DNA of 64,000 nucleotides from positions 310,001 through 374,000 of the forward strand of contig NZ_JAMHIW010000005.1 of the NCBI RefSeq assembly GCF_023896955.1. The letters run 5' to 3'. The stretch's first letter is position 1. Each line of letters begins with the position of its first letter. Under the pieces are notes generated by a model that was not told where the DNA came from, did no database searches, and saw only the letters and a list, made by a program, of their open reading frames with translations. This DNA comes from Micromonospora sp. RHAY321. Its GTDB lineage: Bacteria; Actinomycetota; Actinomycetes; Mycobacteriales; Micromonosporaceae. The position numbers were made by a program, and so were the translations under genes. Shown piece after piece: positions 1-9,964 of the stretch.

Positions 1-569
1 TCACCACGCAGCCGGGCCGGGTCCTCCGTGCGGAACCAGGTCAGCTCGTCGTCGGCGCACATCTGGCGGACCTGGTCCAGGATCCGTTCCGCCGGGCCGC
101 CGACGAAGATGTCCTTGGTGATCCCGATGTTGTGGTCCACCAGTGCCACCAGCGCGTGCTCGGGGCCCCCGGTGGCGTCGTCGTAGGCGAAGGTGGCGAG
201 GTAGGAGGTCTGGTCGCCGTACACGTCGCCGTACGCCCAACTGCCCGTGAGGTGCACCCGGCCGAGCTGCCCGGACCAGGCTGGCGCCTGGCTGCCCGGA
301 CGCACCCGCTCGGTGCCCTCGGCGTTGGGCACGAGCGCGGCGAAGACCTGGCGGATGGTGGTCGCCGCCACGATCCGGCGGCGGGCGGTGGCGGTGAGGA
401 ACCCGGTGACGAACTCCCGTACGGCGGTGTCGCGGTCGGTCTCCGCGATCGAGTAGACGCTACCCAGCAGCGCGCTGCCGAGCATCTCGGCGTCGAGCGC
501 GGACTCCAGCTTGGTCACGTCGCGTGCGGCGTGCAGCACCGCGTCGTAAGGGGTCTGAGGCGTGGCCAT
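1..569 (-). CDS. Hypothetical protein, C-terminus beyond the window
   Basis: An open frame runs from an ATG at 569 to the left edge without a stop, giving 189 residues of an unfinished protein that begins MATPQTPYDAVLHAARD. It has no signal peptide or membrane segment and no motif that I recognise. The composition is that of a normal high-GC actinobacterial gene: soluble, mixed alpha/beta in appearance, with an aromatic stretch (about residues 108-130) and a C-terminal part containing DHNIGITKDIF. It follows the two GTPase genes on the same strand after a 57-base gap, so it may be the last gene of their transcript. Function unknown. Confidence 0.75.
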   Translation of the reverse strand, partial: MATPQTPYDAVLHAARDVTKLESALDAEMLGSALLGSVYSIAETDRDTAVREFVTGFLTATARRRIVAATTIRQVFAALVPNAEGTERVRPGSQAPAWSGQLGRVHLTGSWAYGDVYGDQTSYLATFAYDDATGGPEHALVALVDHNIGITKDIFVGGPAERILDQVRQMCADDELTWFRTEDPARLRG

Positions 570-626
570 GCTTCGACCCTACGCCGCCGGGAGGGTACGC
601 AGAGGGGTAGCGAGCCGTGCGGGGCC

Positions 627-2312
627 TCAGCGCCGGGCGGCGTCCTTCAACGCGTCGCGTGCCTGCGCGTACGAGGCGAGCACGATCCGCACCGGGGCGA
701 GCACGTACTCGTCGCCCACCCGGGCGACCTCGGCCGTCAGCCGCTGGTCGGCGCGGGCCCGGGCCCGACGGGCCGCCCAGCGCACCAGCGGCCGGGTCAG
801 CGCCGCCACCAGCAACCCGGCGAGCAGCCCGCCGAGCAGTAGGAGGGTGGGCAGTGGCACCTGCCCGACCATCGGGTTGTCCAGGGCGGGCAGGCCGAGT
901 GCCCGCAGCGCGTAACCGAGCACCAGCCAGCCGAGCCCCACCACGGCGGCCAGCGTCACCAGCCACTGCACGCCGCCGACCAGCCGCCACCAGAGCGGTC
1001 GTCGGCCCAGCCCGAGGTCGGTGCCGGCGACCGCGCGGTCCAACGCGTCCGGCAGGTCGCCGAGGCGGGACCGGGCGGCGGTGGTGACCGCGGCCGGCCA
1101 GGCGGCGGGCAGGTCGGCGGCGGCCCGGTCGGCCACCGCGCGGATAGCCAGGCCGAGCGCGGAGCGCTGGGCGGCCGTCGGGTCAGGCACCGAGGTCGCC
1201 GCGACCAGGCTTTCGGCCGGGTCGGCCTGGTCGCCGGCCGTGCCGGGCAGGTGGAGCCGGCGCAGCGGGTCCGGCCGCAGCCGTCGCCAGCCCCGGACCA
1301 CCGGCCAGCCGGTGGCGGCGCCGGCCCGATGCCGGTACGCCTGCTCCACCGCCTCGGTGACCGCCGGTACGCCGGCCGCGCCGGCCAGTGCGCGGTTCAG
1401 CCCGTCGACGGCGGTGTCGTCCGGTCCGCCCGCCGGTCGGGCCGAGCCGACCAGTTCGTCCAGCGCGGCGACCACACCGTCGACGTCACCGGCGAGCCGG
1501 CGCAGTGCCGCCTGCCGCTCGGCGACCGTCTGCTCCAGCGCGGTGCGCAGCCCGACCATCCCGGCCGGGTCGATGGCGGTGGTGGCCAGCAGGGGCACGT
1601 CGGTCAGCCCGTCGGCGTCGAGCAGCCGGCGCAGGTCGTCCAGGACCCGGGGAAGCTCGGCCGGGGGCAGCCGGTCGGCCTGGTTGAGCACTACCAGGGT
1701 GACGTCGCGGTGGCGGTGGAACTCGCGCAGGTAGCTGTCGTGGATCACCCGGTCGGCGTACTTCTGCGGGTCGACCACCCAGACCACCTGGTCGACCAGG
1801 CCGAGCAGCCGGTCGACCTCCAGCCGGTGGGACCGCTGCACCGAGTCGAAGTCGGGCAGGTCGAGCAGGATCAGCCCGTGCAGTGCGGTCTCGTCGTCCG
1901 CGTCCAGCGCGCTCTCCCGGACGAACCGGTGCCGGGGCAGTACGCCGACCCAGTCGAGCAGCCGGTTGGCGCCCTCCAGCGGCCCCCACACGCAGGCGTG
2001 CGTGACGCCGGTGGTCGGCCGGCGGACCCCGACCGGCGAGAGCTCCAGCCGGGCCAGCGCGTTGAACAGGCTGGACTTGCCACTGCCGGTGGCACCGGCC
2101 AGGGCGACCACGGTGTGGTCCCGGGACAGGGCGAGCCGGGTGCCGGCCCGCTCGACCAGGGTGTGCGCGGGCACCAGTTGGGCGTCCGGCAGCAGGCCGT
2201 CCACCGCGGTCAGGAACCGGCGTACCGCGTCGAGGCGGGCGATCAGCGCGTCCGGGTCGACCCGCTGGTCGCCGCGGAACGCCTCGCGTATCCGGCCGGT
2301 GATGTTGCTCAC
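627..2312 (-). CDS. Dynamin-like GTPase with C-terminal membrane segments
   Basis: 561 residues from a GTG start. A GTPase domain near the N-terminus carries a P-loop GATGSGKSS (73-81), a G3 motif DLPDFDS (151-157) and a G4 motif NQAD (210-213). Two hydrophobic segments near the C-terminus (roughly 440-510) are followed by a basic, helical tail, as in bacterial dynamin-like proteins that act at the membrane. The start overlaps the stop of the upstream GTPase gene by 4 bases (GTGA), which fixes the start and implies coupled translation. Streptomyces has a pair of dynamin-like proteins (DynA/DynB) that stabilise division rings during sporulation; that this pair is the equivalent is an inference from the paired layout. 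Alternatively it is a YfjP-type GTPase of unknown role. Confidence 0.85.
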   Translation of the reverse strand: MSNITGRIREAFRGDQRVDPDALIARLDAVRRFLTAVDGLLPDAQLVPAHTLVERAGTRLALSRDHTVVALAGATGSGKSSLFNALARLELSPVGVRRPTTGVTHACVWGPLEGANRLLDWVGVLPRHRFVRESALDADDETALHGLILLDLPDFDSVQRSHRLEVDRLLGLVDQVVWVVDPQKYADRVIHDSYLREFHRHRDVTLVVLNQADRLPPAELPRVLDDLRRLLDADGLTDVPLLATTAIDPAGMVGLRTALEQTVAERQAALRRLAGDVDGVVAALDELVGSARPAGGPDDTAVDGLNRALAGAAGVPAVTEAVEQAYRHRAGAATGWPVVRGWRRLRPDPLRRLHLPGTAGDQADPAESLVAATSVPDPTAAQRSALGLAIRAVADRAAADLPAAWPAAVTTAARSRLGDLPDALDRAVAGTDLGLGRRPLWWRLVGGVQWLVTLAAVVGLGWLVLGYALRALGLPALDNPMVGQVPLPTLLLLGGLLAGLLVAALTRPLVRWAARRARARADQRLTAEVARVGDEYVLAPVRIVLASYAQARDALKDAARR

Positions 2313-4150
2313 CGGGAGCCCTCCTCGTCGGCGGCCGGCAGGGTGTCGTCGCCGGAGGCCAGGCCGCTGCGGTGCCGGGCCAGCTCGACCCGGCCTGCCG
2401 CCCGGCGCAACCCGTCGCCGGCCTCGGCGGCGGGGCGGGCCTGGGCGGTGCGGGTCAGGAAGCGGTCGGCCTCCGCGTCGAGCAGCGTCCGCACCCGGTC
2501 CAGCAGGTCGCCCCGGGCCTTGGCAGCGAGGGTACGGACCGCCTGGTCGCCGAAGATCGCCTGGAGTACGGCCTGCGCGGCGACCGTGGTGCCGGCCCCG
2601 GTGGCCAGCTCCAGCCCGGTCGGGATGAACGCGGTGGAGGCGAACACGGCGATCATCACGGCGAGGCCGGTGGCGTTCACCGCGTACGCGGCGGTGCGGG
2701 CCACGAACCGTTTGTCGCCGCCCTCGACCCGGACCAGCTCCAGCACGCCGCGCTGCCAGTCCCGGACCATCCGCTCGGCGCGTTCGGGCAGGTCGTCGCT
2801 CGGGTGGGCGAGCGCCGGCTCCAGCAGTTCGGCCCCGGCCGGGTGCGCCTTCCACCCGGTGTACGCGCTCTCGGCGGCCTCGGAGGCCACCCCGCGCAGC
2901 AAGGTGACCAGTTGCGACTCGATGGCGTTGCGCAGCTCGGTCGAGGGCGCCGGCCGGCCGGTGACGGCGGCCACCACGCGATCCCGCAGCCGCCCGATCC
3001 GCGCCTCCAGGGTGCGGAAGAGCTCCCCGGTGCCGACGAACTCCTGCCACCTGGCGAGCACCTCGCCGCGGAGCAGCCGACCGTCCCGCAGGCCCTCCTC
3101 GACGGTCCGCTCGGCGCCCCGGTAGGCGGCCCGGACCCGTTCGTCCAGCGCGTCGGCGGCGGCGACCTGCTCGTCGGCGGCGTTCGCCAGCTCCTCGACG
3201 GCCGGGTGCACCGCGGCCAGCGCGCCGTCCAGCGTCTGCCGGACGACGGCCGCCCGGGCGTCGGCGTCGGCGGCCAGCCGGGCGAACCAGTCGGCCAGCG
3301 GCGCGGTGACCCCCTCGGGCAGCAGCCCCTGGCCGTCGACCCACGTCTCGGGCAGCACGAACAGCGGTGCCCGGCCGAGGCCCTGCGCGGCGAGCATCTC
3401 GGTCAGGTGCGCGGCGATCTCGTCGCTGGCCTCGGCGGGCACCCGGTCCAGCACCATGGCGATCACCGCGCCCCGGGCCCGGGCGCTGCGCAGCAGCTCC
3501 CAGGGCACCGCGTCGGCGTACCGGGCGGCGGTGGTGACGAAGAGCCAGAGGTCGGCGGCGGCCAACAGTTGACCGGCCAGTGCCCGGTTGGCGTCGACCA
3601 CCGAATCGATGTCCGGCGCGTCGAGGAAGGCCAGCCCGGCGGGCAGGGCCGGGGCGGTGACCAGGTGCAGGGCCCGCGGATCGTCGCTCGGCTCGGTCGT
3701 ACGGGTCAGCCCGGGCAGCAGCTCACCCTGGCGGAACCAGGCGGCGTCGGCCGGGTTGCACACCAGCACCGGCGAGCGGGTGGTCGGCCGGAGCACGCCG
3801 GCGGCGCTGACCCGGGCCTTGACCAGGCTGTTGACCAGGGTCGACTTGCCCGCGCCGGTGGAGCCGCCGACGACCACGAGCAGGGGCGCGTCGAGCCGGG
3901 CGAGCCGGGGCAGCAGGTAGTCGTCGAGCTGGTCGGTGAGGGCGGTGGCGGTCTGCCGGGCTGATCCGGCGGAGGGCAGCGCGAGCGGGTACCGGGTCGC
4001 GCCGATCGCGGCCCGGAGACCCGTCAGCGCCCCGGGGAGGCTGTCGTCCCCGATGGTGGCGGGCTGCTCCTCCGCGGCGTCCGGCGGGCCGGTCCGGGCT
4101 GCGACGGCGGGCGCGCCGGAGCGGGTGGCGGGATCGCCGGGCGTCGTCAC
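2309..4150 (-). CDS. Dynamin-family GTPase, first gene of the pair
   Basis: 613 residues from a GTG at 4150. After a disordered, Ala/Pro-rich leader of about 40 residues come a P-loop [10 protein letters not shown] (95-104), a switch motif DAPDIDS (177-183), and a long helical region rich in Glu, Ala and Arg. A hydrophobic stretch near residues 520-570 could insert in the membrane. The usual NKxD of the G4 motif is replaced by something like VLDR, so base recognition may differ from that of the downstream partner. It is transcribed away from dnaK; the space between holds the dnaK promoter and HAIR operator. The partner gene overlaps its stop codon, so the two GTPases probably work as a heteromeric membrane-remodelling pair. 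Confidence 0.83.
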   Translation of the reverse strand: MTTPGDPATRSGAPAVAARTGPPDAAEEQPATIGDDSLPGALTGLRAAIGATRYPLALPSAGSARQTATALTDQLDDYLLPRLARLDAPLLVVVGGSTGAGKSTLVNSLVKARVSAAGVLRPTTRSPVLVCNPADAAWFRQGELLPGLTRTTEPSDDPRALHLVTAPALPAGLAFLDAPDIDSVVDANRALAGQLLAAADLWLFVTTAARYADAVPWELLRSARARGAVIAMVLDRVPAEASDEIAAHLTEMLAAQGLGRAPLFVLPETWVDGQGLLPEGVTAPLADWFARLAADADARAAVVRQTLDGALAAVHPAVEELANAADEQVAAADALDERVRAAYRGAERTVEEGLRDGRLLRGEVLARWQEFVGTGELFRTLEARIGRLRDRVVAAVTGRPAPSTELRNAIESQLVTLLRGVASEAAESAYTGWKAHPAGAELLEPALAHPSDDLPERAERMVRDWQRGVLELVRVEGGDKRFVARTAAYAVNATGLAVMIAVFASTAFIPTGLELATGAGTTVAAQAVLQAIFGDQAVRTLAAKARGDLLDRVRTLLDAEADRFLTRTAQARPAAEAGDGLRRAAGRVELARHRSGLASGDDTLPAADEEGSR

Positions 4151-4233
4151 CGCTAAAGCGTGCCCGACCGATGCAAGGGAAGACAACCGGACGGTAATAA
4201 CGGCTGGGTTGCGTCGGGTCGGCTCAACCCAAC

Positions 4234-4279
4234 TTGACGATTCGTCGGCGCGTGGCACTATTGAGTCAAGTTCACTCAA
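4234..4279 (+). promoter_or_regulatory. dnaK promoter with HAIR operator (HspR site)
   Basis: The inverted repeat TTGAGT-N7-ACTCAA occupies 4261-4279, matching the HspR-associated inverted repeat (CTTGAGT-N7-ACTCAAG). A -35-like TTGACG (4234-4239) lies 16 bases before a -10-like CACTAT (4256-4261), so the operator starts at the -10 edge and a bound repressor would block the promoter. In Streptomyces and mycobacteria HspR binds HAIR with DnaK as co-repressor, so the operon would control itself. The promoter boxes are my reading; the HAIR match is direct. Confidence 0.88.
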
Positions 4280-4370
4280 CTTGTGGTGTGGTCCGCTCCG
4301 GGCGGTGCCCGCCGGCAGCCCGCGGGCAACGCCCGTCACCTGCACAACCTTACGAAGCGAGGAAGCGAAG

Positions 4371-6239
<1,869 letters not shown>

Positions 6240-6287
6240 CCGTCGGCCTCCGACACGTGTCCACTGCGAAGGGGATGAGGTAGCCGC

Positions 6288-7046
6288 ATGACGCAGAAGC
6301 CACGAGCCGCCGACCCGGGCGACACCGGGTCGGCGCCGGGTGGCTCCGCGCCCACCGAGCCGGCCACCGGCGACGGGGAGCGGGTCGTCATCCGCAACAA
6401 CCGCAAGCTCACCGACACGACCGAGCCCGAGGGCACGGCCGCCGACGCGGGGAGCGACGTCGCCGCGGAGGGCCTGGTCGAGGACGCCGAGATCGTGGTC
6501 GACGAGATCGAGATCGAGTCGACCTCGGTCGACGGTCCCACGCCGTCCGGTCCGCCGGTGGTGGACGCTCCGGCGCAGCCGGTGGGCGGCGGCGGCACCG
6601 GTACGCCGCTCGGCGCTGAGCTGGAGGCGCTCCGGGCCGAGATGGACGAGCGGACCCGGGACCTGCAGCGGGTGTCGGCGGAGTACGCCAACTACCGCAA
6701 GCGGGTCGACCGGGACCGCAGCCTGGTGCAGGAGCAGGCGACCGGCTCGGTGCTGGCCGCACTGCTGCCGATCCTGGACGACCTGGACCGGGCCCGGGAA
6801 CACGGCGACCTGGTCGGGCCGTTCGGCACGGTGGCGGAACAGCTCACCACCGCGCTGGGCAAGTTCGGCCTGACCGCCTTCGGCGAGCAGGGCGACCCGT
6901 TCGACCCGACCCGGCACGAGGCGGTCGCGCACCAGACCTCGGCCGAGGTCAGCGAGCCGACCTGCGTGCAGGTCATGCGGCGCGGTTACCAGCTCGGTGA
7001 GCGGCTGCTGCGCCCCGCGCTGGTCGCGGTCGCGGATCCGGAATAG
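6288..7046 (+). CDS. grpE: Nucleotide exchange factor GrpE
   Basis: 252 residues. The first ~105 residues are an acidic, Pro/Gly/Thr-rich disordered region, longer than in E. coli GrpE but common in high-GC actinobacteria. The conserved part begins with a coiled coil (about 105-150, with ANYRKRVDRDR) followed by the beta domain containing the GTVAEQLTTALGKFGL and YQLGERLLRPALVAV segments. GrpE releases ADP from DnaK. It starts 48 bases after dnaK with GGGGATGAGG as ribosome-binding region, so it is on the dnaK transcript. Confidence 0.97.
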   Translation: MTQKPRAADPGDTGSAPGGSAPTEPATGDGERVVIRNNRKLTDTTEPEGTAADAGSDVAAEGLVEDAEIVVDEIEIESTSVDGPTPSGPPVVDAPAQPVGGGGTGTPLGAELEALRAEMDERTRDLQRVSAEYANYRKRVDRDRSLVQEQATGSVLAALLPILDDLDRAREHGDLVGPFGTVAEQLTTALGKFGLTAFGEQGDPFDPTRHEAVAHQTSAEVSEPTCVQVMRRGYQLGERLLRPALVAVADPE

Positions 7047-7130
7047 TGCGAAACGGTGACCGGGCCGTCCCGTCCGCTGCGATGCGGCGGGCGGGACGGC
7101 GGGCCACGACGGTAGGAAGGGGGTGGACCG

Positions 7131-8318
7131 GTGAGTTCGAAGGACTGGCTCGAGAAGGACTTCTACGCCGTGCTCGGCGTGGACAAGGCCGCCTCCGCGG
7201 ATGACATCAAGAAGGCGTACCGCAAGTTGGCGCGGGAGTCGCACCCGGACCACAACCCGGGCGACCCGAAGGCCGAGGAGCGGTTCAAGGCCGCGTCCGA
7301 GGCGTACAACGTGCTGTCGGACACCGGCCGTCGCCGGGAGTACGACGAGATGCGCTCGCTGTTCGGCTCGGGCGCGTTCCGGCGCAACGCGCGGGGCGCG
7401 GGCCAGCCGGGCGGCATGCCCTTCGACGTCTCCGACCTGTTCGGCGGCGGCGGGGCCGACGGCGGTGACCGTCGTTTCGGTGGAGCCGGTTTCCAGGACC
7501 TGTTCAGCTCGATCTTCTCGGGTGGACAGGGTGGTGGGCAGGCCGCGCCGCGTGGTCCGGCCCGTGGCCGGGACGTGGAGACCGAGGTCGCGCTGGACTT
7601 CGGTGACGCGGTGCGCGGGGTGACTCTGCCGCTGACGCTGCGTGCCCCGGGCGTCTGCGACACGTGTCACGGCAACGGGGCCAAGCCGGGCACCCAGCCG
7701 CGCACGTGCCCCGCGTGCCACGGCGCCGGGGTGACCACCCGCAACCAGGGTTCGTTCAGCTTCTCCGAGCCGTGCCGCACCTGCCAGGGCGTCGGCACCG
7801 TGGTCGAGGAGAAGTGCCCGGAGTGCCACGGCAGCGGCGGGGTCACCAAGACCCGCACGCTGAACGTGCGCTTCCCGGCCGGGGTGGCCGACGGTCAACG
7901 GATCCGGCTGGCCGGGCGGGGCGAGCCTGGCGAGCGCGGCGGTCCGGCTGGTGACCTGTTCGTGCACGTCAAGGTCCGGCCCGACGAGCTGTTCGGGCGT
8001 ACCGGCGACGACCTCACGCTGACCGTGCCGGTCACCTTCGCGGAGGCCGTGCTCGGCACGGACCTCCGGGTGCCCACGCTGGACGGCGCGGTGACCCTGC
8101 GGGTCCCGCCGGGCACGCCGAGCGGTCGGGTGCTGCGGGCTCGGGGCAAGGGTGTGGTCCGCCGCGACGGGCAGGCCGGTGACCTGCTGGTCACGCTGGA
8201 CGTGGTGGTGCCGGCCCGGTTGTCGGACGAGGCACGCACAGCGTTGGAGGCGTTCGCCGAGCAGAGCCCGCCGGCGGCCCGGGAACATCTCGACGCACGG
8301 GTGCGTCGGGTCAGTTAG
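7131..8318 (+). CDS. dnaJ: Co-chaperone DnaJ (Hsp40) with zinc fingers
   Basis: 395 residues from a GTG start preceded by GGAAGGGGG. The J domain is at the N-terminus (HPD motif in ESHPDHNPGD), then a Gly/Phe-rich linker, then four CxxCxGxG-type repeats: CDTCHGNG, CPACHGAG, CRTCQGVG and CPECHGSG. The C-terminal substrate-binding beta domains follow. This is a type I DnaJ that hands unfolded clients to DnaK and stimulates its ATPase. It lies between grpE and hspR in the classic actinobacterial order, so it corresponds to DnaJ1. Confidence 0.98.
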   Translation: MSSKDWLEKDFYAVLGVDKAASADDIKKAYRKLARESHPDHNPGDPKAEERFKAASEAYNVLSDTGRRREYDEMRSLFGSGAFRRNARGAGQPGGMPFDVSDLFGGGGADGGDRRFGGAGFQDLFSSIFSGGQGGGQAAPRGPARGRDVETEVALDFGDAVRGVTLPLTLRAPGVCDTCHGNGAKPGTQPRTCPACHGAGVTTRNQGSFSFSEPCRTCQGVGTVVEEKCPECHGSGGVTKTRTLNVRFPAGVADGQRIRLAGRGEPGERGGPAGDLFVHVKVRPDELFGRTGDDLTLTVPVTFAEAVLGTDLRVPTLDGAVTLRVPPGTPSGRVLRARGKGVVRRDGQAGDLLVTLDVVVPARLSDEARTALEAFAEQSPPAAREHLDARVRRVS

Positions 8319-8348
8319 TCCGGTGGGATGGACGCGGAGGTGAGCGGG

Positions 8349-8789
8349 ATGTCGGGCGAGTTCCTCGGTTCGGGTGACCCTGCCTACGAGGCCAAGGTGT
8401 TGATGATCTCGGTCGCGGCACGGATGGCGGGGATGCACCCACAGACCCTTCGCCAGTACGACCGGCTGGGGCTGGTGCAGCCCGGCCGGGCGGCCGGTGG
8501 TGGGCGTCGGTACAGCGTCCGCGACGTGGTGCTGCTGCGCGAGGTGCAGCGGCTCAGCCAGGACGACGGCATCAACCTGGCCGGGGTCAAGCGGATCATC
8601 GGGTTGGAGCGGTTGCTGGAGCAGGCGCAGCAGCGGGTGGCCCGGCTGGAGGCCGAGCTGGACGCCGCGTACCGCCGGGTGGCCGAACTGGAGTCGCTGG
8701 CCCGCTTCCCGGGCCGGGATCTGGTGCCGACCAACCGCACCTCCACCGCGCTGGTGGTCTGGCGGCCGCGCCGCACACCCGACCGCTGA
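8349..8789 (+). CDS. hspR: Heat-shock repressor HspR (MerR family)
   Basis: 146 residues from ATG 8349, chosen because GGAGG stands 8 bases upstream; an in-frame ATG at 8328 would add seven residues but has a weak ribosome-binding site. A MerR-type winged helix (ARMAGMHPQTLRQYDRLGLV) is followed by a coiled coil (about residues 80-120) and a hydrophobic/basic C-terminus. HspR represses its own operon and clpB through HAIR elements; two such elements occur in this window, at 4261 and 15572. It lies 30 bases after dnaJ and is thus co-transcribed with its co-repressor DnaK. Confidence 0.96.
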   Translation: MSGEFLGSGDPAYEAKVLMISVAARMAGMHPQTLRQYDRLGLVQPGRAAGGGRRYSVRDVVLLREVQRLSQDDGINLAGVKRIIGLERLLEQAQQRVARLEAELDAAYRRVAELESLARFPGRDLVPTNRTSTALVVWRPRRTPDR

Positions 8790-8925
8790 CCAGACCCGCA
8801 CCCGGTTCCGTTTCCTCGGCCCGGTTCGCGCCGGATTTCCCGGCGCGGGCCGGGCCGTTCCGGTTAGCCTGGCGATACGGGTTCTATCGTCTTATTTCGG
8901 ACCTACCGCCATGGCAGGGGGAGCG

Positions 8926-9120
8926 ATGACGGAGCCGGCGAAGCAGGTGGCCCAGCAGACGGAGGACCGGCTGGAAGACCTGGCCGACACCGTCCGCGAG
9001 AAGTTCGACAAGGTGACCGACGGAACCTTCCGGGACAAGATCGTCAAGGGACGGTTCGCCGACCAGGGAAACCAGGGCGTCGACCCGGGCCGGACCGAGG
9101 CCCCCCGGAAGCAGGACTGA
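8926..9120 (+). CDS. Small charged protein, unknown
   Basis: 64 residues from ATG 8926, with GGGGGAG just upstream. It is hydrophilic and probably helical, mixing acidic and basic residues (EDRLEDLADTVREKFDKVTD), with a Gly/Asp/Arg-rich end. It resembles the small stress or antitoxin-like proteins found after heat-shock genes, but I do not recognise a family. It is separated from hspR by 136 bases and followed directly by a hairpin (9139-9163) that would end its transcript. Confidence 0.6.
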   Translation: MTEPAKQVAQQTEDRLEDLADTVREKFDKVTDGTFRDKIVKGRFADQGNQGVDPGRTEAPRKQD

Positions 9121-9138
9121 CCGGTAACCGACGTGCGG

Positions 9139-9163
9139 GTCGGGACCCACGGGGGGTCCCGAC
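9139..9163 (+). terminator. Hairpin after the small 8926 gene
   Basis: GTCGGGACCC and its exact complement GGGTCCCGAC are separated by five bases, a 10-bp GC stem 18 bases past the stop codon at 9120. There is no T run, as is common in high-GC actinobacteria. The same stem reappears with a longer loop in each following 60-bp repeat. Confidence 0.6.
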
Positions 9164-9180
9164 TCGTTCGCCGTTCAAGA

Positions 9181-9300
9181 CTGCGGGTCGGGACGCGGTG
9201 ATCCCCGCGGTGGGGGTCCCGACTCGTTCGCCGTTCAAGACTGCGGGTCGGGACGCGGTGATCCCCGCGGTGGGGGTCCCGACCCGTTCGCCGTTCAAAG
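9181..9300. repeat. Two near-identical 60-bp tandem repeats, each a hairpin
   Basis: Units 9181-9240 and 9241-9300 differ by one internal base and the last two bases. A shorter relative at 9133-9180 lacks about a dozen bases in the middle. Each unit holds GTCGGGAC and GTCCCGAC as inverted arms and ends in the same GTTCGCCGTTCAA. The array fills the space between two convergent genes, so it may act as a multiple terminator; the copy number may vary between strains. Confidence 0.85.
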
Positions 9301-9321
9301 ACCGCGGGTGCTCGTTCGGCC

Positions 9322-9753
9322 TCAGCCGAGGCGGCGGTTCTCGCGGACCAGGCCGCCCTCGCACCAGTCGCGGTAGACGAAGAGGTCCGGTCGGGCCAGC
9401 AGCACCCGGCCGTTGTGCGCCCAGATCTTCATCAGCTCGTCGCCGTCGCGCTCGGCCTGCTCGACCAGCTTGCGGAAGCGGCGCTTGGGGTGCGCGCGGA
9501 AGTTCGTCCGGATGCCGTCGGCCGCGTAGATGTAGAGGCAGTGCAGCGCGAAACGGCGCGCCGGGCAGGCGGGATCCATCGCCAGCTCGAAGAGCGTCAG
9601 CACCAGCCGGTCACCGGAGACCAGCAGGTCCCAGTCGGGTGGCATGGAAGCCAACGGCACCGAATCGGGCTGGTACGCCCAGGCTCGCAACTCCGCCGGA
9701 GTCGGATCGACGGGGTTGGCGAAGCCGTGGAACGTCGACTCCTGCACGCTCAC
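9322..9753 (-). CDS. Conserved hypothetical protein
   Basis: 143 residues from GTG 9753, which has GGAAGG at a proper distance; longer frames upstream have no ribosome-binding site. It is a soluble protein with a conserved-looking core (PDSVPLASMPPDWDLLV) and a basic helical region (AHPKRRFRKLVEQAERDGD) followed by a segment rich in Trp and Arg. No catalytic motif is recognisable. It stands alone between the 60-bp repeats and the antiporter operon. Confidence 0.75.
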   Translation of the reverse strand: MSVQESTFHGFANPVDPTPAELRAWAYQPDSVPLASMPPDWDLLVSGDRLVLTLFELAMDPACPARRFALHCLYIYAADGIRTNFRAHPKRRFRKLVEQAERDGDELMKIWAHNGRVLLARPDLFVYRDWCEGGLVRENRRLG

Positions 9754-9914
9754 CGGCCAACCTTCCGCTCTCGCCCGCGACGGCACCGGCCGTCCGCGAA
9801 CCCTGGCTGCTGGGGCGAAACGGTAACCCGCCGTCGGGTGCTGCGGTAGCCCTCGTTGGGAGCAATTCAGCAACCGTTGGCCTGGCCGGGCCAACTGGAT
9901 GGTCGAGCGGACAC

Positions 9915-9964
9915 ACGCGCCGCCGCCGCCGCTCAGAATGCGGGAAACGGCGGCGGCGGCGCGT
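9915..9964 (-). terminator. Long GC hairpin after the antiporter operon
   Basis: Two perfect 17-base arms made of repeated CCG/CGG (9915-9931 and 9948-9964) enclose a 16-base loop. The arm touches the stop codon of the antiporter gene at 9964-9966. It would be a very stable terminator or 3'-end block, without a strong T tail. Confidence 0.75.

Noticed and set aside
1251..3125. 624-codon plus-strand frame across the GTPase genes
   Set aside because: The minus strand shows P-loops and G3/G4 motifs; this frame is low-complexity Gln/Gly/Val.
9121..9300. Short-period repeats that could suggest a CRISPR array
   Set aside because: The units are directly adjacent with no variable spacers, and no cas gene is nearby.
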